64,000 nucleotides of DNA from CAVTPU01 sp963736695 (GCA_963736695.1 CAVTPU010000001.1:1116001-1180000); one strand, 5' to 3'; numbered from the stretch's first letter, positions 9,401-17,880 are shown. Notes: generated by a model from the sequence alone, not told the origin. Translations and numbers: made by a program.

Positions 9401-9586
9401 CTCGGCCACGATGCGGTCCTGAGCCCGGCTCGACGGACTGTTCGGATCGTCGAACCCCCCGCCGCTGAGCGCCGCGAAGACCCCTGTCCCCCACACCACG
9501 CCGACTATGACGAGCACCCCCGTCGCAGCCAATACCGACCAACGCAGGCGCACGACTGCCTGACCCCACCACGAGAACATCTTCAC
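6410..9586 (-). CDS. MMPL/RND family transporter with long Pro/Gly-rich C-terminal tail
   Basis: 1058 aa from a GTG (GTGAAGATG; ATG at 9580 is an alternative). It has two repeated RND halves: an N-terminal helix (SVLAATGVLVIVGVVWGTGV), a periplasmic loop, then a helix bundle containing GLGMAIDYALFVVSRYREEL. The second half is similar, ending with LFGLSTDYEVFLLSRVREEW. These GxxxDY motifs carry the proton-relay Asp-Tyr pair of MmpL proteins. The transporter core ends near residue 720 (LYRRYGL). The last roughly 340 residues are a predicted disordered tail rich in Pro, Gly, Arg and Ser with near-repeats (QPGRSPQPGSPMPG and relatives). Family members export lipids or other hydrophobic molecules. 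The substrate here is unknown. Confidence 0.88.
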   Translation of the reverse strand: MKMFSWWGQAVVRLRWSVLAATGVLVIVGVVWGTGVFAALSGGGFDDPNSPSSRAQDRIVAELGHQEVDLVVLYRSTTATVDDSGLRDPVEHVMASLRGRPEVAEVHTWFSTQSPAFVSFDRRSTFAAIRLRDGDNDEKTAAFEAIRSQLTAGSGIETDIGGPIAFLADAATQIKSDVMRAEVLSMPILLILMILIFRGLVAAMTPLLVGIVAILGAFTVTRLLTLMTDVSIFAANVITMLGLGMAIDYALFVVSRYREELRAGHEPAAAVARTIATAGRTVAISGLTVALALSSLMLFPMSFLKSMAYGGMAAVLVAMIAALTALPALLAVLGQRIDSGRVPSWRTRPQDAHHPRHRRRRPPTVSAPGGAPDGGWARLAHSVMRRPLIYLVAVSAVLVSLGVPFLRASFGGFDERVLPEGTQSRVVAQRVQDDFPGGSLAPIVALVTGVSPTTAKLVADQIAAVPGVTGAQITGGSDTAALISVSYAEAPTSKEARDLVARIRTRIDPVGAELFISGRPAIELDQLDSLGSRLPWMAAYVGVITFLLLFFAFGSVVLPLKAIVMNMVSIGASFGVVVWVFQDGHFATWLGFTPTGFLEPTNLILMLAILFGLSTDYEVFLLSRVREEWDNTGDNRAAVANGLQHTGGIISAAALLLIIVIGGFATGGAATIKMLGVGTVVAVAVDAALVRALLVPATMRLLGRWNWWAPGPLGQLYRRYGLRESDPDDERPASQTVGRPHPVSAAVDGFGWGGPVGALALPAAAPSGALPRAGLAAPFGLDDPYHRHGYGQPGRSPQPGSPMPGRLPQPGRPVQPGSPMPVGVGGQPEVYGHNDPYWGADPYGRTPGMVGRGAPADHVPGLRSDPYQAPRPDHPYPGAGPTRPFLPAQPPERSWPPSRGRLRQSSAGRPALPPGPAALPPGPSALPPSPFALPYGHGQYPPGPHPDPRSPMWRPPAHQPPARHVPSQPPPGPSRPGQWPPTHPPSTQWPARPPFHPASRDPRFLDPSRIPDAHGSASLPQRRPGDERRMPGPRPPGQRRPELPAAPLGEPEWPPTHW

Positions 9587-9886
9587 TCCGTCCCTGGTCA
9601 GGCCGTTGACATCAGTTGGCAGTTGGGCGCCGCGATGCCGACCGGCGCGGCCTGCGCACAGCAGCCCCGATCTGCTCGCCGCCGGCGCCGGACCGCATCC
9701 ACCGGCGCCCCGACGTGCTGTGGCTCAGTGCTCCGCACCGCTGGTCCCTTCTCGCCACCGCGCCGCGCGTCATCGAGTCGCGCGCATGTATACCCATCGA
9801 CGCTACCAACCCAGAACCCGGATGTGACCCCGCTATGCCACACTGATCACGGCAGGCCACGGCGGCTGTCACCCGCTGCGCCGAAG

Positions 9887-9901
9887 CCGTCACCGTGACG
9901 G
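9887..9901. promoter_or_regulatory. 15-bp palindrome in the MMPL/DUF2631 divergent region (9587-9983)
   Basis: The 397-bp region between the divergent MMPL and DUF2631 genes holds no convincing gene. CCGTCAC and GTGACGG form a perfect 7+1+7 palindrome that ends 82 nt before the DUF2631 start, a size typical of a dimeric repressor operator. No repressor gene is adjacent and no clear -10/-35 pair was found, so its role is open. Confidence 0.3.
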
Positions 9902-9983
9902 TGGAAAACCCGTTGCGGACGACAGTCGACCTATCACTATCGATTCGTTCGGATCCGGACGGTCAGCACAGAGAGGGACCATT

Positions 9984-10214
9984 GTGGCGGGCGATGAACC
10001 GGTAACCTCACCTGATCAGCACAAGCCCACCGTCAACCGGCGCCTGGCGCGCCTGGGCGCGATCATATCCATGATCTTGCTGGTGATGATGGCGGTGATG
10101 GGCAATCACGAAGGCCATGTGGAAGACTTTTTCACCCTCGGCGCCGCAGCGCTCATCTTGCTGGCCCTGGTCGGCGAGTGGCTACTCCGCCGCACGGGCC
10201 TGAAATCCCACTGA
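9984..10214 (+). CDS. DUF2631 family small membrane protein
   Basis: 76 aa from a GTG preceded by GAGAGGGA. Two hydrophobic helices (LGAIISMILLVMMAVMG and LGAAALILLALVGEWLL) flank the sequence GNHEGHVEDFF, which is characteristic of the actinobacterial DUF2631 family. In M. tuberculosis a DUF2631 gene (Rv2876) also lies between the dxr cluster and the rlmN-cdsA cluster, so the position fits. No function is known. It is the only plus-strand gene in the first 21 kb and is closed by a strong bidirectional hairpin. Confidence 0.72.
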   Translation: MAGDEPVTSPDQHKPTVNRRLARLGAIISMILLVMMAVMGNHEGHVEDFFTLGAAALILLALVGEWLLRRTGLKSH

Positions 10215-10242
10215 AAGCGACGACGCTCGCAATCGCACACGA

Positions 10243-10284
10243 ACGCCGACGACCCACGCATCTTTGTGCGCGGGTCGTCGGCGT
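10243..10284. terminator. bidirectional terminator between DUF2631 and DivIVA-domain genes
   Basis: Arms 10243-10260 and 10267-10284 pair over 18 positions with one mismatch and a 6-nt loop. It starts 28 nt after the DUF2631 stop and lies beyond the 3' end of the converging DivIVA-domain gene (10420), so it can serve both strands. Confidence 0.75.
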
Positions 10285-10419
10285 CATGGTCCGTGTGTCA
10301 ACACGTCTGTGCGTTTGTGATGCCGGCTCGCCCGTACGGGACGGGCCTGTCTTTCGTCTCTTGTCGGGCCGTGCGTCGACGCGACGCCACTGGGCGAACG
10401 GCGTCGACGCCATAGTGCC

Positions 10420-11574
10420 CTAGCGGCGCACCAAACCCCGCACCTCACGCAGCGCCTGATTAACCTCGGCTTCGAAATAGCCGCCCGGCACGAGGCTGAA
10501 CTGGTTCGGGTCAAGCTCGGATTCGTTGAGCGGCATGCCGGAACGCCCGGACAACGACGCGATGATGGCATCGAACAGTCGGTTGACCTGAATCGCGTCG
10601 TAGCCACTGCCAAACCGGCGAGGCGTGAATGTGCGACGCATCGCGTCGATGCGCTGCAGCTCCGGGTTGTGCGGCTCGCCGCCGGATGTGGGCATGCCGT
10701 GGTTGATGTCGAAACGCATCTCGTGGGTCATGTCCATCCGACCACGCCGCCCGCCGAGGTCGCCGCCCGCACCATTGGATCCCATGCCCGGATGGCCCAT
10801 GCCTCCGGGCGCCATGCCGGGGTGCGCCATCCCGCCTGGCACCATCCCGCCGGGCATCCGGCTCGGATCCTCGAACCGGCCCGGTCCGCCCGGCATTCCC
10901 ATCGGGCCACTGGGCATCGGCGGTGCCGACATCGGACGCATCGGCGGCGCGGACATCGGTTGCGGTGTCATCATCGGCGGCCCCATGAGACCGGACTGCG
11001 GCGGGACCATCGGGGGTGCCGACATGGGCGCTGGGACCATCGGCGTGCCCAACATCGGCGACACAGGCATGCCCGCGACACCCATCCCAGGTCCACCAGG
11101 CGAGCCCATTGCGGGACCAGGCATGCGCGCGACGCCATATCCCGATCCGGCCATTCCCGCAGAGCCCGCCATCGCGGGCATCGCGGTCACCGGACGGTTC
11201 GGCATCGGCGGGGCGCCGAAGCCGGGACGGATCGACGGGTCTCGTCGATCCTCGCGCAGAGCGGCATATTGGTCTTCACGAGCCGCCGGCCGACCATCGA
11301 GCCCGGCGCCGCTGCGAGCGAACCCGCCGGTGCGCTCCTCCGCCTCGCCGAGCTGCCGTTCCACTCGGTCCAAGTGCAGATCGACCTGCCACTCGTCATA
11401 TCCACCGAACCGGACCCGGAAGACGACATCGTGAACCTCTTGCGCCGTCACCGGAGGGTTGACCGACTCGCCTGCCAGCGTCGCCTCCACGCGGTCGAGG
11501 AAGGCATCCACCTCGTCGACCTTGTATCCGCGCCGCAGGGCGCGTCGCCTGAACCGCTGACCTTGACTCGTCAC
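10420..11574 (-). CDS. DivIVA-domain protein with Met/Pro/Gly-rich linker
   Basis: 384 aa. Two short DivIVA-like modules flank a low-complexity linker. The first, residues 1-75, reads FRRRALRRGYKVDEVDAFLDRVEATL and then VRFGGYDEWQVDLHLDRVERQL. The second, near residue 325, reads FTPRRFGSGYDAIQVNRLFDAIIASL. The F-x-x-x-R-x-G-Y-x-x-x-x-V-D/N pattern is the DivIVA membrane-binding repeat. The linker (about residues 100-300) is made almost only of Met, Pro, Gly and Ala, with motifs such as GMAHPGMAPGGM. It overlaps rlmN by 4 nt (ATGA) and is therefore coupled to it. A role in polar growth or septation is inferred from the family. Confidence 0.83.
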   Translation of the reverse strand: MTSQGQRFRRRALRRGYKVDEVDAFLDRVEATLAGESVNPPVTAQEVHDVVFRVRFGGYDEWQVDLHLDRVERQLGEAEERTGGFARSGAGLDGRPAAREDQYAALREDRRDPSIRPGFGAPPMPNRPVTAMPAMAGSAGMAGSGYGVARMPGPAMGSPGGPGMGVAGMPVSPMLGTPMVPAPMSAPPMVPPQSGLMGPPMMTPQPMSAPPMRPMSAPPMPSGPMGMPGGPGRFEDPSRMPGGMVPGGMAHPGMAPGGMGHPGMGSNGAGGDLGGRRGRMDMTHEMRFDINHGMPTSGGEPHNPELQRIDAMRRTFTPRRFGSGYDAIQVNRLFDAIIASLSGRSGMPLNESELDPNQFSLVPGGYFEAEVNQALREVRGLVRR

Positions 11575-12752
11575 TGTTCCGCCTTTCGTTCGCGACCGCG
11601 TGAGCGCAGAACATCGTCACTCGCGCCGTGCGGCTCGATCTCCGACGCCGCAAGCTGTCCGCACGCACCGTCGATTTCCCGGCCTCGCGTGTCCCGGACG
11701 GTGACCGGAACCCCCGCAGCGCGCAGCCTTCGAACAAACTCCCGCTCCGCCGGCTTAGGACTGGCGTCCCATGTGGAACCTGCGGTGGGATTCAACGGGA
11801 TAAGGTTGACGTGAGCGAGCTGCCCGCTAAGCAGACGCCCAAGCTCTGTGGCTCGCCAAGGCTGATCATTGACGCCCTTGATCAGGGCGTACTCTATCGA
11901 GACGCGTCGTCGCGTGTGTGCGGCATAGTCCCACGCGGCTTGAAGCACCTCGGCGACCTTCCAGCGATGATTGACCGGTACAAGCTCGTCGCGCAGATCA
12001 TCATCAGGCGCATGGAGCGACAAAGCAAGAGTTACGGTGAGATCCTCATCGGCCAAACGCCGGATCGCTGGCACGAGACCCACAGTTGAAACTGTGATAT
12101 GGCGCTGAGACAGGCCAAGACCTTCGGGAGGCGGCGCGGTCAGACGTCGCACCGCCGCGACGGTCCGCGCATAGTTAGCCAATGGCTCGCCCATCCCCAT
12201 GAAGACGACATGGGACAAACGCGACGGCGCGTCACCGAATGGAGTCCGCGCGGCGACTCCGGCCGCGACGACAACCTGATCGACGATCTCCGCCGTGGAG
12301 AGGTTGCGGGTCAGACCCGCCTGACCGGTCGCACAGAACGGGCACCCCATGCCGCAACCAGCCTGGCTGCTGACGCAGACGGTCACCCGATCCGCGTAGG
12401 CCATGAGGACGCTCTCGATCAACGCGCCATCATGCAGTCGCCACACGCTCTTGCGAGTCCGACCGCCGTCGCACGTCTGCTCCCGCACGGCGGTCAGCAG
12501 AGTGGGAAGGATCGCGGTGACGAGGCGTGCCCGGCTCGCGGCTGGCACATCCGTCATCTCCGAGGGATCTCGAACAAGGCGCTCGAAATAGTGATGGGAC
12601 AGTTGCGCGGCCCGGAATTCGCGCTGCCCCAATTCGATCATCGCCTGCCGGCGTCCCGCGAGATCGAGATCCGCGAGATGCCGAGGAGCCGCGACCGCCC
12701 GCCGCGCTGATGGCGGAGGCGCGGCGCTGGTCAGCACAGGCAACGGCGTCAT
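11571..12752 (-). CDS. rlmN: dual-specificity rRNA/tRNA adenine C2-methyltransferase RlmN
   Basis: 393 aa radical-SAM enzyme that methylates C2 of A2503 in 23S rRNA and of A37 in some tRNAs. The [4Fe-4S] ligands are Cys133, Cys137 and Cys140 (AGCGMGCPFC). Other family motifs are VVFMGMGEPLANY, ALSLHAPDDDLRDELVPVN and IEYALIKGVND. The second catalytic Cys is in the C-terminal DGACGQL. It has an N-terminal extension of about 20 residues and a hydrophilic C-terminal tail of about 25. Its partner downstream, the DivIVA-domain gene, overlaps by 4 nt. Confidence 0.95.
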   Translation of the reverse strand: MTPLPVLTSAAPPPSARRAVAAPRHLADLDLAGRRQAMIELGQREFRAAQLSHHYFERLVRDPSEMTDVPAASRARLVTAILPTLLTAVREQTCDGGRTRKSVWRLHDGALIESVLMAYADRVTVCVSSQAGCGMGCPFCATGQAGLTRNLSTAEIVDQVVVAAGVAARTPFGDAPSRLSHVVFMGMGEPLANYARTVAAVRRLTAPPPEGLGLSQRHITVSTVGLVPAIRRLADEDLTVTLALSLHAPDDDLRDELVPVNHRWKVAEVLQAAWDYAAHTRRRVSIEYALIKGVNDQPWRATELGRLLSGQLAHVNLIPLNPTAGSTWDASPKPAEREFVRRLRAAGVPVTVRDTRGREIDGACGQLAASEIEPHGASDDVLRSRGRERKAEQ

Positions 12753-12779
12753 GATGTCTTCAGTGTCTCACGCGGACGC

Positions 12780-12807
12780 CCGAAGGCCAGTTCTCGTGGG
12801 CCTCCGG
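12780..12807 (-). terminator. hairpin after cdsA
   Basis: A 9-bp stem with one G-U pair (arms 12780-12788 and 12799-12807, 10-nt loop) lies between cdsA (stop 12950) and rlmN (start 12752) on the minus strand. The rest of the 197-bp gap shows no gene. Confidence 0.45.
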
Positions 12808-12949
12808 TCTGAGTCATGACGAGAATTATTCACCACTGCCGCCGATTCGCCGCCTGTGGCCACCACCACAACACGGACATCGATCACCATGTCCGATATC
12901 AAGGGATATCCCCCGTTCGGCCAAACCGTCCGGAGCCATGTACGGCGTT

Positions 12950-14332
12950 TCACCCCACTGGGGCCAGAAGAGTGAGCAGGGCATACGCGGTGGGTGCGGC
13001 GAAAACGACCGAGTCGAGCCGATCCATCAGTCCGCCGTGGCCCGGCAGTAGAGCGCTCATGTCCTTCACCCCCAGATCTCTCTTGATCATCGATTCACCG
13101 AGATCGCCCAGCACCGACGCTGCGGATACCGCCACGCCGAAGACCGCGCCCGCCAGCACCGAGGTATGAAACAACAAGACGAGCATCACCGCGCCACCAG
13201 CCCCGGTGGCGACGAGCGAGCCGACGAGCCCCTCCCACGTCTTCTTCGGGCTCACCGAAGGCGCCATCGGATGCCTGCCGAAGAGCACTCCGGCCGCATA
13301 TCCCCCCGTGTCGGAGAGAACCACCGCGGCGAGAGTGACCAACACCCGCACGTCGCCATCGGCAGGGGCCGCGAGCAGCGCGGCGAACCCGGCGAGAAAC
13401 GGCAGGTAAACGGCGATGAAGGTCGCGGCCGACACATCTCGGCCGTATCCGACGACACCGTCGGACAACCGCCACACCATCACCGCGAGGACCGTGACGA
13501 TCAGCCCGAACGTCAAGGCATCGGTCGCTCCCCACCACGCGAGACCGGTCATCGCGACGCCACCGACAACAAGCGGGACCAACGGCGGGTTGACGCCGCT
13601 GATCCGGATGGCCCGGACGAGTTCCCAGACCCCGACCCCCACCGCCACGGCGATGAGCCCGAAGAATGCGGGGCGCCACAACAACAGGGCCACAAGCACG
13701 GTGCCGCCGAGAAGCAGCCCGACGCCGATCGCTACTGGAAGGTTGCGTCCCGCGCGGCCCGCCGATCCGGGCTTCGAAGGCTGCGGGTCGGGGACAGACG
13801 CCCCAGGCCGACGCCTCGACCGGCCCGGGTCGCCACGGCGTCCCGTTCCAGTCGACTCCGACGTCGCCTGCGGGGTGGATTGCGGCGGCGTCACACCGGG
13901 CGGTGGTCCGAAATCCGCCGGGATCGGAATCGGCGTCCCGAAACCACCGGAATGACCGGCGGATTGGTAGGGATCGGGCGCGGCGCCGAGGCCGCCCGGA
14001 TAGTACTGCTCATCCCTCGACGGATATCGATCTCCGCCATCCGATGCCTCGCGATGGTGCCCCGCCTGGGTCTCAGCGTTCCACCACTCGGAAGGCTCGG
14101 TCGACGGCATTCCCCGGTCCGACTCACCTGGTGATGAATATGGGTCACCCAGCGCACCTGGCACGGCATCGGGTGGCTGGTTCGGGATCGAGTCGGTCGT
14201 GGGTGGTTGGCGCAGTCGCGGATCGTCTGGACGACCATAGGTCGCCGCGTCCCAGGCAGGGCGCCACCCCGTCGTCTGGTGCCGCCGGGGTGGCGTCTGG
14301 TCCTCGTGGTCCGGATCGTCGGGGAAGGACAT
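12950..14332 (-). CDS. cdsA: phosphatidate cytidylyltransferase
   Basis: 460 aa. Makes CDP-diacylglycerol from CTP and phosphatidate. Residues 1-175 are hydrophilic, Pro/Ser-rich and probably disordered; about eight hydrophobic helices follow. The CDP-DAG synthase signature is in the last 150 residues: SPKKTWEG, then SVLGDLGESMIKRDLGVKD and LPGHGGLMDRLDS, with the metal-binding Asp residues. The ATG directly follows the frr stop codon with no gap, so cdsA is translated from the frr-cdsA message. Confidence 0.94.
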   Translation of the reverse strand: MSFPDDPDHEDQTPPRRHQTTGWRPAWDAATYGRPDDPRLRQPPTTDSIPNQPPDAVPGALGDPYSSPGESDRGMPSTEPSEWWNAETQAGHHREASDGGDRYPSRDEQYYPGGLGAAPDPYQSAGHSGGFGTPIPIPADFGPPPGVTPPQSTPQATSESTGTGRRGDPGRSRRRPGASVPDPQPSKPGSAGRAGRNLPVAIGVGLLLGGTVLVALLLWRPAFFGLIAVAVGVGVWELVRAIRISGVNPPLVPLVVGGVAMTGLAWWGATDALTFGLIVTVLAVMVWRLSDGVVGYGRDVSAATFIAVYLPFLAGFAALLAAPADGDVRVLVTLAAVVLSDTGGYAAGVLFGRHPMAPSVSPKKTWEGLVGSLVATGAGGAVMLVLLFHTSVLAGAVFGVAVSAASVLGDLGESMIKRDLGVKDMSALLPGHGGLMDRLDSVVFAAPTAYALLTLLAPVG

Positions 14333-14890
14333 TCAGACCTCGAGAAGCTCGTTTTCCTTGTGCCTAAGAAGGTCGTCGACGTGCGCCACGAACCGGTGCG
14401 TCAGGTCGTCGAGTTCCTTCTCCGCGCGGCGACCATCGTCCTCGCCGGCTTCGCCGTCCTTCACTATGCGGTCGAGCTCTTCCTTGGCCTTACGCCGCAC
14501 GTTGCGGATGGCGACCTTGGCTTCCTCGCCTTTGTGTCGCGCAACTTTGATCATTTCTCGACGCCGTTCCTCGGTCATCGGCGGGATCGACAGCCGGATC
14601 TGGGTGCCTTCGTTGTTGGGGTTGACTCCGAGGTCCGAGTCGCGCAGGGCCTTCTCCACCGCTTTGAGCTGCGATGGGTCATGCGGCTTGATCAACACCA
14701 TCCGGGCCTCCGGAATAGCGATCGACGCCATCTGCGGCAGCGGGGTCGGAGCACCGTAGTAGTCGACGACGACTCGGCCGAACATGCCAGGGGTCGCCCG
14801 CCCAGTCCTGATCGTCGCGAAGTCCTCCTTCGCGAAGTCGATCGCCCGCTCCATCTTCTCCTCGGCCTCGAAGAGGGTCTCTTCAATCAC
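14333..14890 (-). CDS. frr: ribosome recycling factor
   Basis: 185 aa. Works with EF-G to split post-termination ribosomes. The three-helix-bundle motifs are clear: KMERAIDFAKEDFATIRTGR, YYGAPTPLPQMASI, LGVNPNNEGTQIRLSIPP and DDLTHRFVAHVDDLL. I chose the GTG at 14890 because AAGGAGG sits 10 nt upstream and the product then has exactly the family's usual length. A longer frame to 14989 adds 33 unrelated residues. The gene lies between pyrH and cdsA, as in most actinomycetes. Confidence 0.96.
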   Translation of the reverse strand: MIEETLFEAEEKMERAIDFAKEDFATIRTGRATPGMFGRVVVDYYGAPTPLPQMASIAIPEARMVLIKPHDPSQLKAVEKALRDSDLGVNPNNEGTQIRLSIPPMTEERRREMIKVARHKGEEAKVAIRNVRRKAKEELDRIVKDGEAGEDDGRRAEKELDDLTHRFVAHVDDLLRHKENELLEV

Positions 14891-15006
14891 CGTGCCGTCG
14901 CCTCCTTGGCTGAGGTCCTTCGTGTCCTGCTCGAGCTGCCCGCCCCAGTCACCGCCGGGGGAAGTCGCGACTCGGCGTTTCATCGACACCGAGCGTCACC
15001 GCGCCA

Positions 15007-15768
15007 TCAAGCCGATGACTCGGCGGTGATCAGGGTCCCGATCTGTTCCCCACTCACCGCACGAATGATCGTGTCGTCCCCCTCCGCACCGAAGACCAAC
15101 ATGGGCAGGGCATTCTCCATGCACAGACTGAACGCGGCGGCGTCGACAACCTTCAGCCCTCGGCGAAGTGCCTCAGAGAACGTCACTGATTCGATCTTGC
15201 GGGCGGTCGGGTCGGTGCGAGGGTCTGCGGTGTAGACGCCGTCGACACCATTCTTACTCATCAGCACGATGTCCGCGTGGATCTCCAGTGCGCGCTGCGC
15301 GGAGACGGTGTCGGTGGAGAAATATGGCATGCCTGCCCCGGCTCCGAAGATGACCACGCGCCCCTTCTCCAGATGCCTGATCGCTCGACGCGGAATGTAG
15401 GGCTCGGCCACCTGCGCCATCGTAATCGCGGTCTGAACCCGCGTGTCGATGCCTTCCTTCTCAAGAAAATCTTGGAGGGCGAGGCAATTCATCACGGTGC
15501 CGAGCATCCCGATGTAGTCGGCTCGAGGCCGGTCCATGCCGCGCTTCTGCAACTCCGCGCCACGAAAGAAGTTGCCGCCACCGACCACGAGAGCGATCTG
15601 TACGCCACGACGAACAACCGTGGCAACCTGTCGGGCGATCGACTGGACGACATCGGGATCGACACCGATCGCGCCGCCGCCGAAGACCTCTCCGGAGAGC
15701 TTGAGCACGACGCGTCGAACCCGCACCACTCCGGCTGAGGGTATCGCCGATGTCTGCGGTGTTGTCAT
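15007..15768 (-). CDS. pyrH: UMP kinase
   Basis: 253 aa amino-acid-kinase-fold enzyme that phosphorylates UMP to UDP. Motifs: VVLKLSGEVFGG at the N-terminus, VVGGGNFFRG, the UMP-binding RADYIGMLGTVMN, GAGMPYFSTDT and MSKNGVDGVYTADPR. The ATG at 15768 is preceded by AAGGAGG at 8 nt. An in-frame ATG at 15840 is open but runs into the hairpin at 15790-15839. It probably forms a unit with frr and cdsA. Confidence 0.96.
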   Translation of the reverse strand: MTTPQTSAIPSAGVVRVRRVVLKLSGEVFGGGAIGVDPDVVQSIARQVATVVRRGVQIALVVGGGNFFRGAELQKRGMDRPRADYIGMLGTVMNCLALQDFLEKEGIDTRVQTAITMAQVAEPYIPRRAIRHLEKGRVVIFGAGAGMPYFSTDTVSAQRALEIHADIVLMSKNGVDGVYTADPRTDPTARKIESVTFSEALRRGLKVVDAAAFSLCMENALPMLVFGAEGDDTIIRAVSGEQIGTLITAESSA

Positions 15769-15789
15769 GCGTGCCGCCTCCTTCTCGGT

Positions 15790-15839
15790 TGGAAGGGCAC
15801 TCGCCTCACGAGCGTTGCCGTGCGGGGAGTGCCCTTCCA
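15790..15839 (-). terminator. 13-bp hairpin between tsf and pyrH
   Basis: Arms 15790-15802 and 15827-15839 pair perfectly. On the minus strand the hairpin lies 26 nt after the tsf stop and 22 nt before the pyrH start, so it can end or attenuate rpsB-tsf transcription. Confidence 0.65.
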
Positions 15840-15864
15840 CATTCGCGTCATCCGACCAGCGCGG

Positions 15865-16695
15865 TCAGGCCTGTCCGACCTCAAACCGAACGAAGCGGGT
15901 TACTTCGATTCCGGCGTCCGCGAGCACTTGGCGAACGACCTTCTTCTGATCCGAGACCGACGACTGCTCCATCAGCACGAAGTCCTTGAAGAAGCTGTTC
16001 ACCCGACCCTCGATGATCTTAGGAAGGGCAGCCTCGGGCTTTCCTTCTTCGCGCGCGGTCTCTTCGGCGATCCGACGTTCCGTCGCGACCACGTCAGCCG
16101 GCACCTCTTCGCGGGTGAGGTATTTCGGACGCATCGCCGCGACCTGCATCGCGATTCCCCGGGCGTCGGACTCGGCCGCCTCGTCGGACTTGCCCACGTA
16201 TTGCACCGCGACGCCGACCTGAGCGGGAAGGTCCGGGCTCTTGCGGTGCATATAGACAGCAATCACCCCGTCGAGCACGGCGAACCGGTTGACCACCAAT
16301 TTCTCACCGATCTTGGCCGACACACCGTCGACAGTCTCGGCAACCGTGCGTCCATCGCCAGCGTCGGTGGCGAGCAGGGCGGCAATGTCGGCGGGCTTAC
16401 GCTCGTCGACCAACGTGGCGAGCCGCTGGGCGAGCTCGATGAAGTCCGCGTTCTTGGCGACGAAGTCGGTCTCACAGTTGAGCTCGAGCAACGACTTACC
16501 TGAGTGGACCACGAGCCCGTTGGCGGCGGTACGCCCAGCTCGCTTACCGACATCCTTCGCGCCCTTGATGCGCAGGATCTCAACGGCCTTGTCGAAGTCG
16601 CCGGCCGACTCCGTCAGCGCATTCTTGCAGTCCATCATTCCGGACCCCGTGAGGTCGCGAAGCTTCTTGACATCAGCTGCGGTGAAGTTTGACAT
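15865..16695 (-). CDS. tsf: elongation factor Ts
   Basis: 276 aa guanine-nucleotide exchange factor for EF-Tu. The N-terminal domain carries KKLRDLTGSGMMDCKNAL, and the core has LLELNCETDFVAKNADF, the TDFV element that contacts EF-Tu. The C-terminal subdomain ends with VLADAGIEVTRFVRFEVG. Length and start (ATG, directly MSNFTAADVK) are typical. It follows rpsB by 39 nt in the standard rpsB-tsf operon. Confidence 0.97.
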   Translation of the reverse strand: MSNFTAADVKKLRDLTGSGMMDCKNALTESAGDFDKAVEILRIKGAKDVGKRAGRTAANGLVVHSGKSLLELNCETDFVAKNADFIELAQRLATLVDERKPADIAALLATDAGDGRTVAETVDGVSAKIGEKLVVNRFAVLDGVIAVYMHRKSPDLPAQVGVAVQYVGKSDEAAESDARGIAMQVAAMRPKYLTREEVPADVVATERRIAEETAREEGKPEAALPKIIEGRVNSFFKDFVLMEQSSVSDQKKVVRQVLADAGIEVTRFVRFEVGQA

Positions 16696-16734
16696 CTCTC
16701 TCTCGCTTTGGCGTGTGTGAACGGCTGGGCCAGT

Positions 16735-17553
16735 TCAGCTCTCGACAGCGGCTTCCTCGGTCTTGCCCTGCAGCAACTCGCGCTCCCACTCGGCGAGCGG
16801 CTCGTCGCCGGCGACCGTTCCCGGTTCGGGCTTCTCATCCGCGCCAGCGGCCCGCGCGGCCTTGCCAGACCGGGCGATAAGGCCGTCCGCCACGGCGTCG
16901 GCGACCACTCGGGTCAGCAGCGCGGCGGAACGGATCGCGTCGTCGTTGCCCGGAATCGGGAAATCGACCTCGTCGGGGTCACAGTTGGTGTCCAACACCG
17001 CGATGACCGGAATGCCCAGCTTGCGAGCCTCATCGACGGCGATATGTTCCTTCTTGGTGTCGACAACCCAGATCGCGGCCGGCACCCTCTGCATGTCGCG
17101 CAGACCACCGAGGGTCTTCGTCAGCTTCACCTTCTCGCGCTGCAGCTGCAGCGTCTCCTTCTTGGTATATCCCTCGGCCGTGCCGGTCTGCTCGATCATC
17201 TCGAGTTCTTTCATCCGGAGCAGCCGCTTATAGACCGTGGAGAAGTTGGTGAGCATTCCGCCGAGCCACCGGTGGTTGACATAGGGCATGCCGACTCGCA
17301 ACGCCTGTTCCGCAATCGCTTCCTGGGCCTGCTTCTTGGTGCCCACGAAGAGAATACTTCCGCCCTCAGCGACCGTCGTGCGAATGTACTGGTAGGCGTT
17401 GTCGATGTAGTCGAGCGTCTGGCGAAGGTCGATGATGTAGATGCCGTTACGCTCGGTGAAGATGAAGCGCTTCATCTTGGGGTTCCAGCGGCGAGTCTGA
17501 TGCCCGAAGTGGACACCACTCTCCAACAGCTGACGCATGGTCACAACAGCCAC
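16735..17553 (-). CDS. rpsB: 30S ribosomal protein S2
   Basis: 272 aa. Motifs: MRQLLESGVHFGHQTRRWNP, FIFTERNGIYIIDL, NHRWLGGMLTNFSTV and IAVLDTNCDPDEVDFPIPGN. I use the GTG at 17553, which has GAGGAG 9 nt upstream. The frame is open to 17859, but the extra residues have no family similarity and a leader hairpin (17585-17608) lies inside them. The C-terminus has a short acidic tail (EKPEPGTVAGDEPLAEWERE). Confidence 0.96.
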   Translation of the reverse strand: MAVVTMRQLLESGVHFGHQTRRWNPKMKRFIFTERNGIYIIDLRQTLDYIDNAYQYIRTTVAEGGSILFVGTKKQAQEAIAEQALRVGMPYVNHRWLGGMLTNFSTVYKRLLRMKELEMIEQTGTAEGYTKKETLQLQREKVKLTKTLGGLRDMQRVPAAIWVVDTKKEHIAVDEARKLGIPVIAVLDTNCDPDEVDFPIPGNDDAIRSAALLTRVVADAVADGLIARSGKAARAAGADEKPEPGTVAGDEPLAEWERELLQGKTEEAAVES

Positions 17554-17584
17554 AGTGGAACGCTCCTCGTTATCCCTGGTTGTC

Positions 17585-17608
17585 GCGATGGGCCGCTCGG
17601 CCCATCGC
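17585..17608 (-). promoter_or_regulatory. perfect hairpin in the rpsB leader
   Basis: Arms 17585-17594 and 17599-17608 are a perfect 10-bp stem with a 4-nt loop, 31 nt upstream of the rpsB start on the minus strand. The 327-bp region 17554-17880 contains no other gene. A weak promoter could lie further up: TACACT at 17766-17771 and TCGGAC at 17789-17794, spacing 17. A leader hairpin so close to rpsB might mediate autoregulation by S2, or it could be a terminator for the upstream membrane-protein gene. Confidence 0.45.
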
Positions 17609-17880
17609 CCTAGCGCTCCGTCAGCAGCCGAAATGGCACCGTCGCGAAAATCCGCCGGACCAGGGAGGCCGCTGCCCTGGAAGGTCCACCCGGACGCTGC
17701 CGTCCGTGTCGCCTCCCCGAGAAAGAGCACGCGAGGTCGACCACATCGGGTGGTCGCCAATGCAGAGTGTACGGGTATCGAGAGCGCCGTCCGAACCGCG
17801 CTCGACACTACCCGGCCAAAATCGACGAACCCGCCATTCGACGACGGCGCTCGCGACACATCGTCACCACTTTTGTCCCG

